A DNA stretch of 13,354 nt from an uncultured Porticoccus sp. (GCA_950063125.1 CATLZI010000032.1:1-13354); one strand, 5' to 3'. Shown: positions 7,313 to 13,039, counted from the stretch's first letter. Notes: generated by a model from the letters alone, not told the origin. Translations and numbers: made by a program.

Positions 7313-7334
7313 GACGGGGCAACCCCCTCCCGTC
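7313..7334 (-). terminator. Hairpin after higA
   Basis: GACGGG (7313-7318) and CCCGTC (7329-7334) form a perfect 6-bp stem 7 bp beyond the higA stop codon on the minus strand. The tail is not a true U-tract, so it is a weak terminator candidate. Confidence 0.4.
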
Positions 7335-7340
7335 TTGCCA

Positions 7341-7643
7341 TTAGGCGGCAGCCAAATGACGAACCTTTTTCATCTCCGGCCTCGGTTTCTGGGTAGCCTC
7401 CCAAATGTCCAACTCCAATTGCATTTGCAGCCAGCTTTCCATGGATGTATCGGTGGCAATAGCAATTCGCTGCGCCAGGTCTGTTGACAGAGGCACTTTG
7501 CCATTGATGAACGCGGACAGGTGCTTGCGAGATACACCCAGAAGATCCGCCACTTTTGTCACACTCAATCCCAACTCATCCATAACATCCAGTTTGAACA
7601 CTTCCCCTGGATGTGTAGGTTTCCTGTTACGTACTCTAGCCAT
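7341..7643 (-). CDS. higA: HigA-family antitoxin (XRE helix-turn-helix)
   Basis: This 100-aa antitoxin neutralises HigB and represses the operon by DNA binding. It opens with the family hallmark THPGEVF (about residues 10-16), then a lambda-type helix-turn-helix: LSVTKVADLLGVSRKHLSAFINGKV (about 26-50), followed by LSTDLAQRIAIATDTSMESWLQMQ, the helix that packs the HigA dimer. I chose ATG 7643 because related proteins begin close to the HPGEV motif; an ATG at 7682 in the same frame would add 13 residues. Neither has a strong ribosome site, which suggests coupling to the toxin gene 59 bp upstream. The toxin-before-antitoxin order is typical of higBA. Confidence 0.93.
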   Translation of the reverse strand: MARVRNRKPTHPGEVFKLDVMDELGLSVTKVADLLGVSRKHLSAFINGKVPLSTDLAQRIAIATDTSMESWLQMQLELDIWEATQKPRPEMKKVRHLAAA

Positions 7644-7702
7644 AATTGACACGGCACTGAAAAGCGCCGCCTCCCGCCTCATGTAAAGACTACGGCAGAC
7701 CC

Positions 7703-7984
7703 TTAATGGTACTGCTCATAGTCGACCACGATGGCGTCACCGCCATCAAATTCAAAGGTCAACCGCCATGGGCCTGATATGGAAACGGCCCAACGGTTAT
7801 CCTTCTTTGGTTCCAGCTTGTGCAATTTGTAACCGGGCAGGTTCATATCATCCGGCCCAGTTGCTGCTTGCAGGCGATCAAGGCGGGTGGATAGTCTCGT
7901 TTTATGCTGGGGGATGATCCCCTTGGTAGTGCCGTCATAAAAGAAATCTTCTAACCCTTTATGCCTGAAGCTCTTGATAGCCAT
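7703..7984 (-). CDS. higB: HigB-family toxin (RelE/ParE fold, mRNA interferase)
   Basis: This 93-aa predicted ribosome-dependent mRNA endonuclease is held inactive by HigA. The start at ATG 7984 has AGGG about 7 nt upstream and yields the family N-terminus MAIKSFRHKGLEDFF. Typical features follow: RLSTRLDRLQAAT helix (about 30-42), MNLPGYKLHKL (about 47-57), then RWAVSISGPWRLTFEF (about 64-79) and the terminal DAIVVDYEQYH. Basic residues and the C-terminal Tyr-His fit the RelE/HigB active surface. It is the first gene of the pair, directly under the repeated operator region, and divergent from the molybdenum-carrier-like gene. Such pairs often stabilise mobile DNA. No damage is seen. Confidence 0.93.
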   Translation of the reverse strand: MAIKSFRHKGLEDFFYDGTTKGIIPQHKTRLSTRLDRLQAATGPDDMNLPGYKLHKLEPKKDNRWAVSISGPWRLTFEFDGGDAIVVDYEQYH

Positions 7985-7996
7985 TGTTTGCCCTGC

Positions 7997-8056
7997 AACC
8001 AACTAGGTTACATTGTAGGTCAAAAAACAATAAACTGAAACCAATTAGGTTACATT
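7997..8056 (-). promoter_or_regulatory. higBA promoter with two near-identical operator repeats
   Basis: The 18-bp sequences at 7997-8014 and 8039-8056 differ at one base (AACCAAYTAGGTTACATT) and each contains an AACC/GGTT dyad. They start exactly 42 bp apart, about four helical turns. Between them the minus strand carries TACAAT (8012-8017), a plausible -10 box for higBA. The layout fits cooperative HigA autorepression; the downstream copy would also sit over the promoter of the divergent gene. Binding is inferred. Confidence 0.65.
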
Positions 8057-8121
8057 CTTTTTCGGCCTCAGATACCCTGTTTATGGCTGCGTTTCTTAAA
8101 GACCTCATTGGAGTAGCTTCT

Positions 8122-8583
8122 GTGGAAAAAGTGATAGCTACAATCGTTTCAGGCGGTCAGACAGGTGTCGACCGTGCCGGGTTGGACTGGGCCATAGAAA
8201 ACAACATTCCCCATGGCGGCTGGTGTCCGGCTGGACGGTTGGCCGAGGATGGGCCTCTCAATGAACGCTACCATCTTACCGAGACTGAATCGCCAGGTTA
8301 TCGCCAGCGAACCAAACACAATGTCCAAGACAGTGACGGGACGTTGATAGTGAATCTCGGTCCCTTGGAAGGCGGGACTTTCTCGACAGTTCGGCTCGCT
8401 GAGAAGCAAAGCAAGCCTTTTCTGGTGGTTGCCCTGGATGACGGCGTGACAGAAGAGGCGATTGCTTCTGTTCGAGAATGGTTGAAGGGCAACGGAGTTC
8501 GGGTTCTAAACATTGCCGGCCCGAGAGAAAGCAAAAGGCCGGGGATCTACGAACTGACCAAGACGTTGCTGGAAAAGTTGTGA
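8122..8583 (+). CDS. Putative molybdenum-carrier-type protein (PF12694-like, Rossmann-type nucleotide binding)
   Basis: The 153-aa product starts with VEKVIATIVSGGQTGVDRAG, where SGGQTGVDRA is the glycine-rich nucleotide-binding signature of the family, followed by GGWCPAGRLAEDG (about 33-45), RTKHNVQDSDGTLIV (about 62-76) and GGTFSTVRLAEKQSKPFLV (about 82-100). The family name comes from similarity to a molybdenum cofactor carrier, but most members have no proven function and some belong to LOG/SLOG-like nucleotide-binding groups. I prefer GTG 8122, with GGAG 8 nt upstream, since homologues start just before the glycine loop; ATG 8083 (166 aa) lacks a ribosome site. It is divergent from higBA and looks like accessory cargo. 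Confidence 0.8.
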   Translation: MEKVIATIVSGGQTGVDRAGLDWAIENNIPHGGWCPAGRLAEDGPLNERYHLTETESPGYRQRTKHNVQDSDGTLIVNLGPLEGGTFSTVRLAEKQSKPFLVVALDDGVTEEAIASVREWLKGNGVRVLNIAGPRESKRPGIYELTKTLLEKL

Positions 8584-8979
8584 AAATCCTCTTGGGGGTG
8601 GGAGCGAACCCCATCCACCACCCAGGGCTGCGGTCCAGATTCGCTGACTATCCCTTTAAAGCCCTATGGAACAGCCCCCAACGCTTCTGGCGAGGAATTC
8701 AAAATTCTGCCTGAAGGGCCGCGCATTACCCTTCGCCGCCTCCGGTAACGGCCTGCTTTTGCGGTCCGGTGAGCCTTCAAGCCGGTGGCTCCCGACCTAG
8801 CGCTTGCAGTGGCAAAACTTAACGGGAGGGGGCCGAAACCCGTCCATCTCATCTGGCAAGAGACCCGCTTTTGCGCACCGACAGAAACAAGGCCAGTCCT
8901 GACGGGCCGAGCGTAGAGCGGCACCTAAGAAGTTTAGCAGTATCAGGTGCGTTATCGCACTGCTGCTGTCTGTCCTGAA
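8584..8979. other. Gene-free, GC-rich stretch where an integrase might be expected
   Basis: No open frame here has a recognisable domain or ribosome site. Small hairpins occur: GGGGT (8595-8599) with ACCCC (8608-8612) just after the carrier-like gene, and GAGCC (8771-8775) with GGCTC (8787-8791). In related elements a leftward integrase gene lies downstream of a DUF4224 gene, which would be this position, but no integrase motif can be read in any frame. Confidence 0.5.
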
Positions 8980-9087
8980 TTTGACCAGATGGTCAAAGCC
9001 CATTGCTTTCAACCAGCGGAACTGGGCAGATGGCCGCACTCTGGCGGTCAGTTCTACGACTTCTTCTGGTTCAAGCCACGGTTTCAT
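8980..9087 (-). pseudogene. DUF4224-type small protein, N-terminal remnant
   Basis: Read leftward from ATG 9087, the first 36 residues match the DUF4224 pattern: LEPEEVVELTARVRPSAQ, then FRWLKAMGFDHLV. DUF4224 proteins are about 50-80 aa and commonly sit immediately upstream of tyrosine-integrase genes, possibly as excision or expression factors. After about residue 36 the expected DGRPVV-type ending is absent and the frame continues to 8797 as unrelated Cys- and Arg-rich sequence, so I read it as truncated by a rearrangement. No ribosome site is obvious. It could still be an intact divergent member with a different tail. Confidence 0.55.
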
Positions 9088-9183
9088 CGAACTAAAGCCT
9101 ATCTTTTAATTGTATGGCAGTATGATGATGGACATCGCGGGATTTCTATAGGCGAGGCTGGAAGGTGAAAGGATTGGTGAACA

Positions 9184-9804
9184 ATGAACGGTAAGACGAG
9201 AACAGAGGGATTAGAACGAGATGAAGCTCTAGGGAAGGCCTACCTTGAGTTCATCATGGAAAATACGCAGGCCGTTGGTAATAAAGCGTTTCACACCATC
9301 GTGAAAGTGCTTACCGAGGGATTACCGCCAACTGATGATTCCCTGCAAAGAGTATTTTGGGACTCTGACCGTATGGTTAGGGATCTCTCCGATGATGAAC
9401 AGAAAATCTCAGCAGCCCTGGCCCTTGAAATTGAGGTGATGGTCAGACAAATTTTCGTGAAAATGATGCTTGATGATCGATTTATGGACGGCATGAGTAA
9501 TGCCGTGCGGACCAAGCAAGCAAAATGGATGACACGTAATCGTGAATCGACAAAAGGTTCATCGAAGAATCCAAATGACTTAAGGATTAAAGAAATCGTA
9601 GATCAAAACCCAGATTTGAGTACCAAAGAACTGGTGAAAAAAATGGAAGCCGAAGGCGTTATTAAAGCCGTTGCCGATACTGTTGCCGGAACTGTTAACG
9701 GAATTGATGAGTACCTTATAGTAAATCCTGAGATTCCTGAAAATGAGTGGAAGCGAATTAAAGGTAAGACCTGGGACAGCAAAATCTCAAGGCTAAGAAG
9801 GTAA
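9184..9804 (+). CDS. Hypothetical 206-aa charged protein, first rightward gene of the mobile module
   Basis: I do not recognise this protein. It is soluble, rich in Lys, Glu and Asp, and contains no signal peptide or membrane segment. Residues 65-115 are predicted helical (SDRMVRDLSDDEQKISAALALEI, MVRQIFVKMMLDDRF). Residues 130-165 have a helix-turn-helix look: RIKEIVDQNPDLSTKELVKKMEAEG, in the style of winged-helix repressor N-termini. The start at ATG 9184 follows AAGG motifs 8-20 nt upstream. It lies upstream of alpA in the same direction, with a 118-bp gap holding two TTGCGCAA palindromes, a position often used by element-encoded regulators. A regulatory role is a guess; coding itself is well supported by length and codon pattern. 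Confidence 0.7.
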   Translation: MNGKTRTEGLERDEALGKAYLEFIMENTQAVGNKAFHTIVKVLTEGLPPTDDSLQRVFWDSDRMVRDLSDDEQKISAALALEIEVMVRQIFVKMMLDDRFMDGMSNAVRTKQAKWMTRNRESTKGSSKNPNDLRIKEIVDQNPDLSTKELVKKMEAEGVIKAVADTVAGTVNGIDEYLIVNPEIPENEWKRIKGKTWDSKISRLRR

Positions 9805-9806
9805 TA

Positions 9807-9833
9807 TTTGCGCAAAACAATGTTGCGCAAAAC
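9807..9833. promoter_or_regulatory. Paired TTGCGCAA palindromes before alpA
   Basis: TTGCGCAAAAC occurs at 9808-9818 and again at 9823-9833, each containing the perfect 8-bp palindrome TTGCGCAA, 15 bp apart. The two can also pair with each other as one hairpin directly after the stop of the 206-aa gene. No U-tract follows, so an operator for alpA or the upstream gene is more likely than a terminator. Confidence 0.5.
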
Positions 9834-9922
9834 CCAATAAAACCAATCCATTACGATCTATGCGAAGCTCTTCGGTATGTCCTGGTATGTGGCCGGACAT
9901 TATGAAAATCGAGGAGAAAACC

Positions 9923-10138
9923 ATGGCCGATCAACTTGATCGAATTTGTAAACTTCCAGAAGTGCAAAACCTGACTGGGCTTTCCAGTTCGCGAATCTAT
10001 GCGCTCATGGCAGAAGGTAACTTCCCTTCAAATTTCAAATTGTCACCCGGCGGACGTGCTTCAGGGTGGCTTCTTTCGGACGTGAATAAATACTTAGCTG
10101 GTCGAGCCTCAGAACGCGGCCAATGTGTGGCGGCATAG
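9923..10138 (+). CDS. alpA: AlpA-family phage/satellite transcriptional regulator
   Basis: This 71-aa DNA-binding protein has the MerR/AlpA-type helix-turn-helix: RICKLPEVQNLTGLSSSRIYALMAEGNFP (about residues 7-35), then the typical wing FKLSPGGRASGWLLSDVNKYLAGR. The start at ATG 9923 is set by GAGGAG 7 nt upstream; an upstream ATG in frame at 9860 lacks a site. AlpA proteins activate excision or replication genes in cryptic prophages and are master regulators in several phage-satellite groups. It heads a tight cluster: its stop is 10 bp before the next start. The TTGCGCAA repeats upstream are a possible control site. Confidence 0.93.
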   Translation: MADQLDRICKLPEVQNLTGLSSSRIYALMAEGNFPSNFKLSPGGRASGWLLSDVNKYLAGRASERGQCVAA

Positions 10139-10148
10139 GGGGTTGGCT

Positions 10149-10532
10149 ATGACTGAGAAAAAACAAAACCCGCTGGCGGGCGGGCTTTATCAAGATCAAG
10201 GGTCGGTTAACAGCTCTAAGGCCGTTGGGAGCAATTTAACAGCGGGTAAGCCGTTGGGCAAGGGGGATAGGATGTTGTGCCTCTTTGCTTCTGGAGTGCG
10301 CCTTCACCGTTTCAAGGCTGAGCCATTGGGCGATCACTGCTTGCCAACGACGATAGCGGATCTTCAGCAACGTCACGGCTTGCTATTCGATCGTGTGACC
10401 GTGAAGGTCCGCAATCGCTTTGGTGGGGAAACTCGAGTGACCGAATACTGGCTGTCTGGTGACTATCTCAAGCGAGCGCAGGAGATCGCTCGGACGCTTC
10501 AGGGACAGAAACAGGGAAAGGAGGCTGCGTGA
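10149..10532 (+). CDS. Small winged-helix-type protein of mobile elements
   Basis: This 127-aa basic protein starts at ATG 10149 with GGGGG about 8 nt upstream. The first 45 residues are polar and probably disordered. The second half contains a compact domain: LCLFASGVRLHRFKAEPLGD, CLPTTIADLQQRHGL (a recognition-helix-like segment) and VTVKVRNRFGGETRVTEYWLSG, a pattern I recall from small helix-turn-helix proteins that lie between alpA and replication genes in gammaproteobacterial islands and prophages. Its stop is 1 bp before the next start, and it carries that gene's Shine-Dalgarno, so the two are coupled. The exact role is unknown; DNA binding in control or replication is inferred. Confidence 0.7.
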   Translation: MTEKKQNPLAGGLYQDQGSVNSSKAVGSNLTAGKPLGKGDRMLCLFASGVRLHRFKAEPLGDHCLPTTIADLQQRHGLLFDRVTVKVRNRFGGETRVTEYWLSGDYLKRAQEIARTLQGQKQGKEAA

Positions 10533-10533
10533 G

Positions 10534-11061
10534 ATGGCGAAAAGCTATAGTGGGGCCAAGGGGCGGGGGGCGAAAAGCCCCCCTTTCTCCCGATTCTTCC
10601 ACCTTGTTCATGACTCAGAAAGCTACGCACGACTGCCGCCGCGTGCCGTAAAACTTCTTCTCGACGTTTTACGGTTTTACAACGGTCGCAATAACGGCGA
10701 CATCGCGATTACTCAAAAGCTCATGTTACCGCTCGGCTGGAGTTCCAAAGATCAACTTCATAAGGCCACCATTGAGCTGGAGCATTTCGGGTTCTTGAAA
10801 AAGTCACGCCAGGGTGGACGACACCTGTGCTCACTTTTCGCGCTCACGTTCTTTCCGGTGGATGAGTGTGGCGGAAAGCATGATCTCCCCCCTAGCAAAA
10901 ACGCAACTGACGAGTGGAAGGTTAAGCAACCCAACAAACCGCACTTTCAAAAAACGCTGCCCCGCGCTACGGGGAACATTGCCCCGCAGCACGGGGTAAT
11001 AAAGCCGGGCAAGGTTGTCGAATTGCCCCGCCGTGCGGGTCAGTCAGGGCGAAAACAGTGA
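10534..11061 (+). CDS. Winged-helix replication-type protein
   Basis: This 175-aa basic protein starts at ATG 10534 behind the strong site AAAGGAGG. A Gly/Lys-rich N-terminus (KSYSGAKGRGAKSPPFSRF) leads into a domain of the kind found in plasmid- or island-encoded initiator/regulator proteins: YARLPPRAVKLLLDVLRFYN, GRNNGDIAITQKLM, LHKATIELEHFGFLKKSRQGG (helix-turn-helix and wing) and CSLFALTFFPVDECGGK. The tail (after about residue 130) is low-complexity and carries LPRATG, APQHG and LPRRAG, which simply translate the GC palindromes embedded in the gene's 3' end. Many homologues are annotated as hypothetical; a replication-initiation or copy-control role is inferred from the iteron-like repeats and the alpA context. 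No primase or helicase motif is visible. Confidence 0.65.
   Translation: MAKSYSGAKGRGAKSPPFSRFFHLVHDSESYARLPPRAVKLLLDVLRFYNGRNNGDIAITQKLMLPLGWSSKDQLHKATIELEHFGFLKKSRQGGRHLCSLFALTFFPVDECGGKHDLPPSKNATDEWKVKQPNKPHFQKTLPRATGNIAPQHGVIKPGKVVELPRRAGQSGRKQ
10565..10583 (+). other. Strong GC hairpin early in the winged-helix gene
   Basis: GGGGGGC (10565-10571) and GCCCCCC (10577-10583) form a perfect 7-bp stem with a GAAAA loop, followed by TTTCTCC, about 30 nt inside the coding region. It resembles an intragenic attenuator or a block to ribosome progress, but it also encodes a conserved-looking RGAKSPP stretch, so it may be incidental. Confidence 0.5.
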
Positions 11062-11084
11062 TTTTCGTGCCCCGCAGTACGGGG
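10960..11084. repeat. Four GC-palindromic iteron-like repeats, helically phased
   Basis: The 15-bp unit CCCCG-CNNNR-CGGGG occurs at 10960-10974, 10982-10996, 11026-11040 (last base changed) and 11070-11084. Each is a 5-bp inverted repeat with a variable 5-bp centre, preceded by G. Start-to-start spacing is 22, 44 and 44 bp, multiples of about two helical turns, so all face the same side of the DNA. They overlap the end of the winged-helix gene and the leader of the next gene. An iteron-type replication origin or operator bound by the adjacent protein is the natural reading, but it is inferred. Confidence 0.75.
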
Positions 11085-11130
11085 ACCTTCTAAGAATCTA
11101 CCAAGAGCAATGATATTTACGGAGAACAAC

Positions 11131-12363
11131 ATGAAGCAAAACGATTTAAAAAACCCCACAACCTCACCAACGAGTGTCGGCAACCTAGGTGGCAATCGAG
11201 AGGTGTTCAAAACCACAAACGCGGCTGGCAACTCGAGCTTCAGCGACCGGGCCAATGGCCTGAATCGTGGTCAGAAAATCAGTGATCGCAGCGATTCGTT
11301 ATCAAATTACGACAGAGGAAAGACCGCTCCGTCTGTTAGCGGATTCGATTCTCTGGATGTTGAGAAATTCCGCCAAGCGAAAAATTTTGGTAACCACGTC
11401 ATCCCGGAAAAACCCTATGACGGACCCACTAATCTTCGGGACGCCGGGGTAGCCATTCGTCGTGGCGTGACAGAGGCAGCGGACTACGCAACAAGGCCGG
11501 CAAGAATTGGCGCCAGGGCGTTTTATGGTGGAGTTGGCGATCTTGCCACTGGCATTTTTACCAACAAAACTACCGCCCAGGCCGACGCTGATAGTTTGGC
11601 CTCCGGTCGCCCAACCACTCCGGACATAAAATCGGAGCTTTCCCAGGGTCGTCCTGGTCAGACTTCAGTTGATGGCGTTGGGTACAAGAACATCGATGGC
11701 AATGACATCTACGAGACAACGAATTCAGCGGGCAACCGATCTTACTCTGATCACGGTGTTTTGACTGATGATCAGAAACTGGCAGCCGGGAAAATTGACA
11801 AATCTGCTGCGCCAGTGGAGCTGACTAACATCGTCGACAGTACATTTTTCAAGGGTCCGGAGGGGTTAGGTCGCCGCCAGGAAGCCGCCCTTGATCCAAG
11901 GGTCAAGAAGGCAAGGGCTGAGGCCATGGCGCGTGGCGACTACAAAGCCGCAGAACGTTCGCTGATGTCGAATTCAGAGCTTGAACAGGCTAAATCAAAG
12001 GAGCGGATGGATAGGGGGCGGCAGGCAGCCTACGAGCGTGACCCGGTTAACGCTTACGCCACGGACCAAAACTCGCTGGCCGCGTACCGAGATCATTTTC
12101 GGAAACAGGGCGAACAGCAGTATCAGGCGCGCCGTGATCAGGTGGACGATGGCTACCGCGACGATAGTTCAATTCTGAAACGAAACCTGGCAATTTCAAA
12201 ATTGATTACAGAAATGGAGTCAGCCATGCAATTTCCGAAAGACGCCACGTTGATGCAAAAGCGGGAAATTGCCGAGCAGATTTTTGATGGTAATTCAAAT
12301 GCGCTTTCGGGCGATGGGGATCACGATCCGGAAATTGAGGCAAAGATTAACTCCTATTTGTGA
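11131..12363 (+). CDS. Large polar protein with two TTNxAGN repeats, possibly a virion or DNA-ejection protein
   Basis: I do not recognise a named family. The 410-aa product (start ATG 11131, GGAG about 7 nt upstream; ATG 11110 is a weaker alternative) has no Cys and no signal peptide. Residues 24-39 and 192-207 are copies of one motif, [EI]-aromatic-x-TTN-[AS]-AGN-x-S-[FY]-SD, suggesting a duplicated structural module. A Gly/Ala-rich segment near 104-145 (RRGVTEAADYATRPARIGARAFYGGVGDLATG) looks membrane-interactive. Residues 250-375 are long charged helices (LDPRVKKARAEAMARGDYKAAERS, EQAKSKERMDRGRQAA). Such architecture recalls internal head or ejection proteins of podovirus-like phages, and its place just before terS supports a packaging or virion role. 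It could instead be a capsid-redirecting factor. Confidence 0.55.
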   Translation: MKQNDLKNPTTSPTSVGNLGGNREVFKTTNAAGNSSFSDRANGLNRGQKISDRSDSLSNYDRGKTAPSVSGFDSLDVEKFRQAKNFGNHVIPEKPYDGPTNLRDAGVAIRRGVTEAADYATRPARIGARAFYGGVGDLATGIFTNKTTAQADADSLASGRPTTPDIKSELSQGRPGQTSVDGVGYKNIDGNDIYETTNSAGNRSYSDHGVLTDDQKLAAGKIDKSAAPVELTNIVDSTFFKGPEGLGRRQEAALDPRVKKARAEAMARGDYKAAERSLMSNSELEQAKSKERMDRGRQAAYERDPVNAYATDQNSLAAYRDHFRKQGEQQYQARRDQVDDGYRDDSSILKRNLAISKLITEMESAMQFPKDATLMQKREIAEQIFDGNSNALSGDGDHDPEIEAKINSYL

Positions 12364-12372
12364 GCGCCCGGA

Positions 12373-12419
12373 GGCTTTGGTGCTGGGGTTGACGAAGTGG
12401 CTTACTCCAGCCAAAAGCC
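12373..12419 (+). other. Bipartite inverted repeat after the 410-aa gene
   Basis: GGCTTTG (12373-12379) pairs with CAAAAGCC (12412-12419, one bulged A) and inside it GCTGG (12382-12386) pairs with CCAGC (12407-12411). It lies 10 bp after the stop and 10 bp before the next promoter. No U-tract follows, so it may be an RNA 3'-end element or weak terminator. Confidence 0.5.
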
Positions 12420-12428
12420 GTCTAGCAA

Positions 12429-12457
12429 TTGACACGGTCATTTCCGGTGACTAATCT
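12429..12457 (+). promoter_or_regulatory. Promoter of RNA module copy A
   Basis: A perfect -35 box, TTGACA (12429-12434), is followed after exactly 17 bp by TAATCT (12452-12457). The predicted transcription start, near G12465, coincides with the start of strong identity to copy B, whose promoter has the same geometry. Confidence 0.65.
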
Positions 12458-12463
12458 TCGACC

Positions 12464-12540
12464 TGTAGCCTCGCAATTGGCGGACATCCCTGGGCAACTG
12501 GAGCCCAGACCGGTCGCTGAATGCGGGGCTTCTCTTTTAA
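12464..12540 (+). repeat. 77-bp direct repeat, copy A
   Basis: This copy matches 13074-13150 at 70 of 77 positions without gaps, offset 610 bp. Weaker similarity, with a 1-bp indel, continues upstream through the TTGACA box. The pair brackets the terS gene. Confidence 0.95.
12465..12538 (+). ncRNA. Putative small RNA, copy A, directly before terS
   Basis: I propose an RNA of about 74 nt. Stem P1 joins the two ends: AGCCTCGCA (12467-12475) with TGCGGGGCT (12522-12530), 9 bp including one G-U pair. Inside, hairpin P2 is CTGGGC (12490-12495) and GCCCAG (12503-12508) with loop AACTGGA. The 3' side of P1 runs into TCTCTTTT, so P1 doubles as an intrinsic terminator. The segment 12476-12489 is unpaired and identical in copy B, a candidate target- or protein-binding region. 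It ends about 14 nt before the terS start, so it could instead be a leader/attenuator. No known RNA family is recognised; it is not a tRNA, lacking a T-arm, an acceptor stem and U33. Confidence 0.6.
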
Positions 12541-12552
12541 TATGGTGGTGGT

Positions 12553-13011
12553 ATGAGCCTTGACGCGAAGAGAGAGAAAGCCTGTAAAGCCTATGTGTTG
12601 AATGGTGGAAACAAGAGCGAAGCATTCCGTGATGCGTTCCCTCACGCGAAGAAGTGGAAGGACAAAACAGTATGGAGTCGTGCTTCTGAGTTGTTTGCTG
12701 AAAGTGAGGTTCAGGGAAGGGTGGAAGAGCTACAGGCAAAGGCAAAAGAAATCGCTGAGACGAAGCTAAATATTACATTTGAACAAAAGCAGAGATGGCT
12801 AAAATCGGTTATAGAGCGCAGCTTGCAGCATGAACAGGCAAGAGATAAGGAAGGCAACCCGATAGGTGCTTTCAAATTCAACGCTGCTGCGGTTATTTCA
12901 GCCATCAACGAGCTGAACAAGATGGACGGCGATCACGCTGCCAGCAAAGTGGATATGACAGCAACCGTGAGCCTGGCGGATTTTGCTGATTCCTTACCTG
13001 ATAATGTGTGA
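12553..13011 (+). CDS. terS: Phage-type terminase small subunit
   Basis: This 152-aa protein resembles Terminase_2-type small subunits, which bind the packaging start site (pac or cos) and load the large-subunit motor. The N-terminal DNA-binding region reads KREKACKAYVLNGGNKSEAFRDAF (about residues 6-29), then a KTVWSRASELFAESEVQGRVEEL segment (about 39-61) as in TerS, where a repeat or array of helices precedes the oligomerisation helices. Residues 65-130 are helical, ending in FNAAAVISAINELNKMDGDHA, the family's usual C-terminal part. The start ATG 12553 has only GGTGGTGGT upstream, a poor ribosome site. Large-subunit genes usually follow directly; none is seen in the remaining 340 bp. The gene is bracketed by the two RNA-module copies. 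Confidence 0.82.
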   Translation: MSLDAKREKACKAYVLNGGNKSEAFRDAFPHAKKWKDKTVWSRASELFAESEVQGRVEELQAKAKEIAETKLNITFEQKQRWLKSVIERSLQHEQARDKEGNPIGAFKFNAAAVISAINELNKMDGDHAASKVDMTATVSLADFADSLPDNV

Positions 13012-13015
13012 TTAA

Positions 13016-13025
13016 CAATAAGAAG
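13016..13025 (+). repeat. 10-bp direct repeat CAATAAGAAG, left copy
   Basis: CAATAAGAAG here recurs at 13148-13157; the two sites bracket RNA module copy B with its promoter. They may be a target-site-like duplication or chance. Confidence 0.6.
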
Positions 13026-13039
13026 CCGCGAGAGACGAA

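Larger units (their letters stand above)
6759..7340. other. Gene-free stretch between the GNAT gene and higA
   Basis: I see no credible gene here. The stretch holds the GNAT promoter region, the nested repeat at 6898-6968, a second inverted structure at 6985-7052 (CGGCAAGGCTTA against TAAGCCTGCCG, with GTCAGA/TCTGAC inside) ending at a GTTATGC heptamer, an AT-rich segment at 7095-7150, tandem CCCCC-containing repeats near 7155-7172, and a hairpin after higA at 7313-7334. It looks like decayed or rearranged mobile DNA, possibly an old recombination site. Confidence 0.5.

Noticed and set aside
7210..7404. Frame containing ARREGVAPSFN, resembling proteins mis-called on antisense tRNA sequence
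   Set aside because: I looked for a tRNA on the opposite strand at 7260-7340. No cloverleaf with acceptor and T-arm can be drawn, only the hairpin at 7313-7334.
8664..8924. 86-codon Arg-rich frame on the minus strand
   Set aside because: Its composition is typical of a chance frame in GC-rich DNA, with no ribosome site or recognisable motif.
10960..11084. CRISPR-like array
   Set aside because: Units are 15-bp palindromes with variable centres and spacing of 22 or 44 bp, located over coding sequence. There are no unique 30-bp spacers and no cas genes.
12465..12538. tRNA-like reading of the 77-bp repeat (TAGCC, AATTGGC, a 5-bp stem with 7-nt loop)
   Set aside because: There is no acceptor stem before TAGCC, no pairable T-arm, and the anticodon-like loop lacks U33. 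The end-to-end stem and T-run fit a terminator-ended RNA better.
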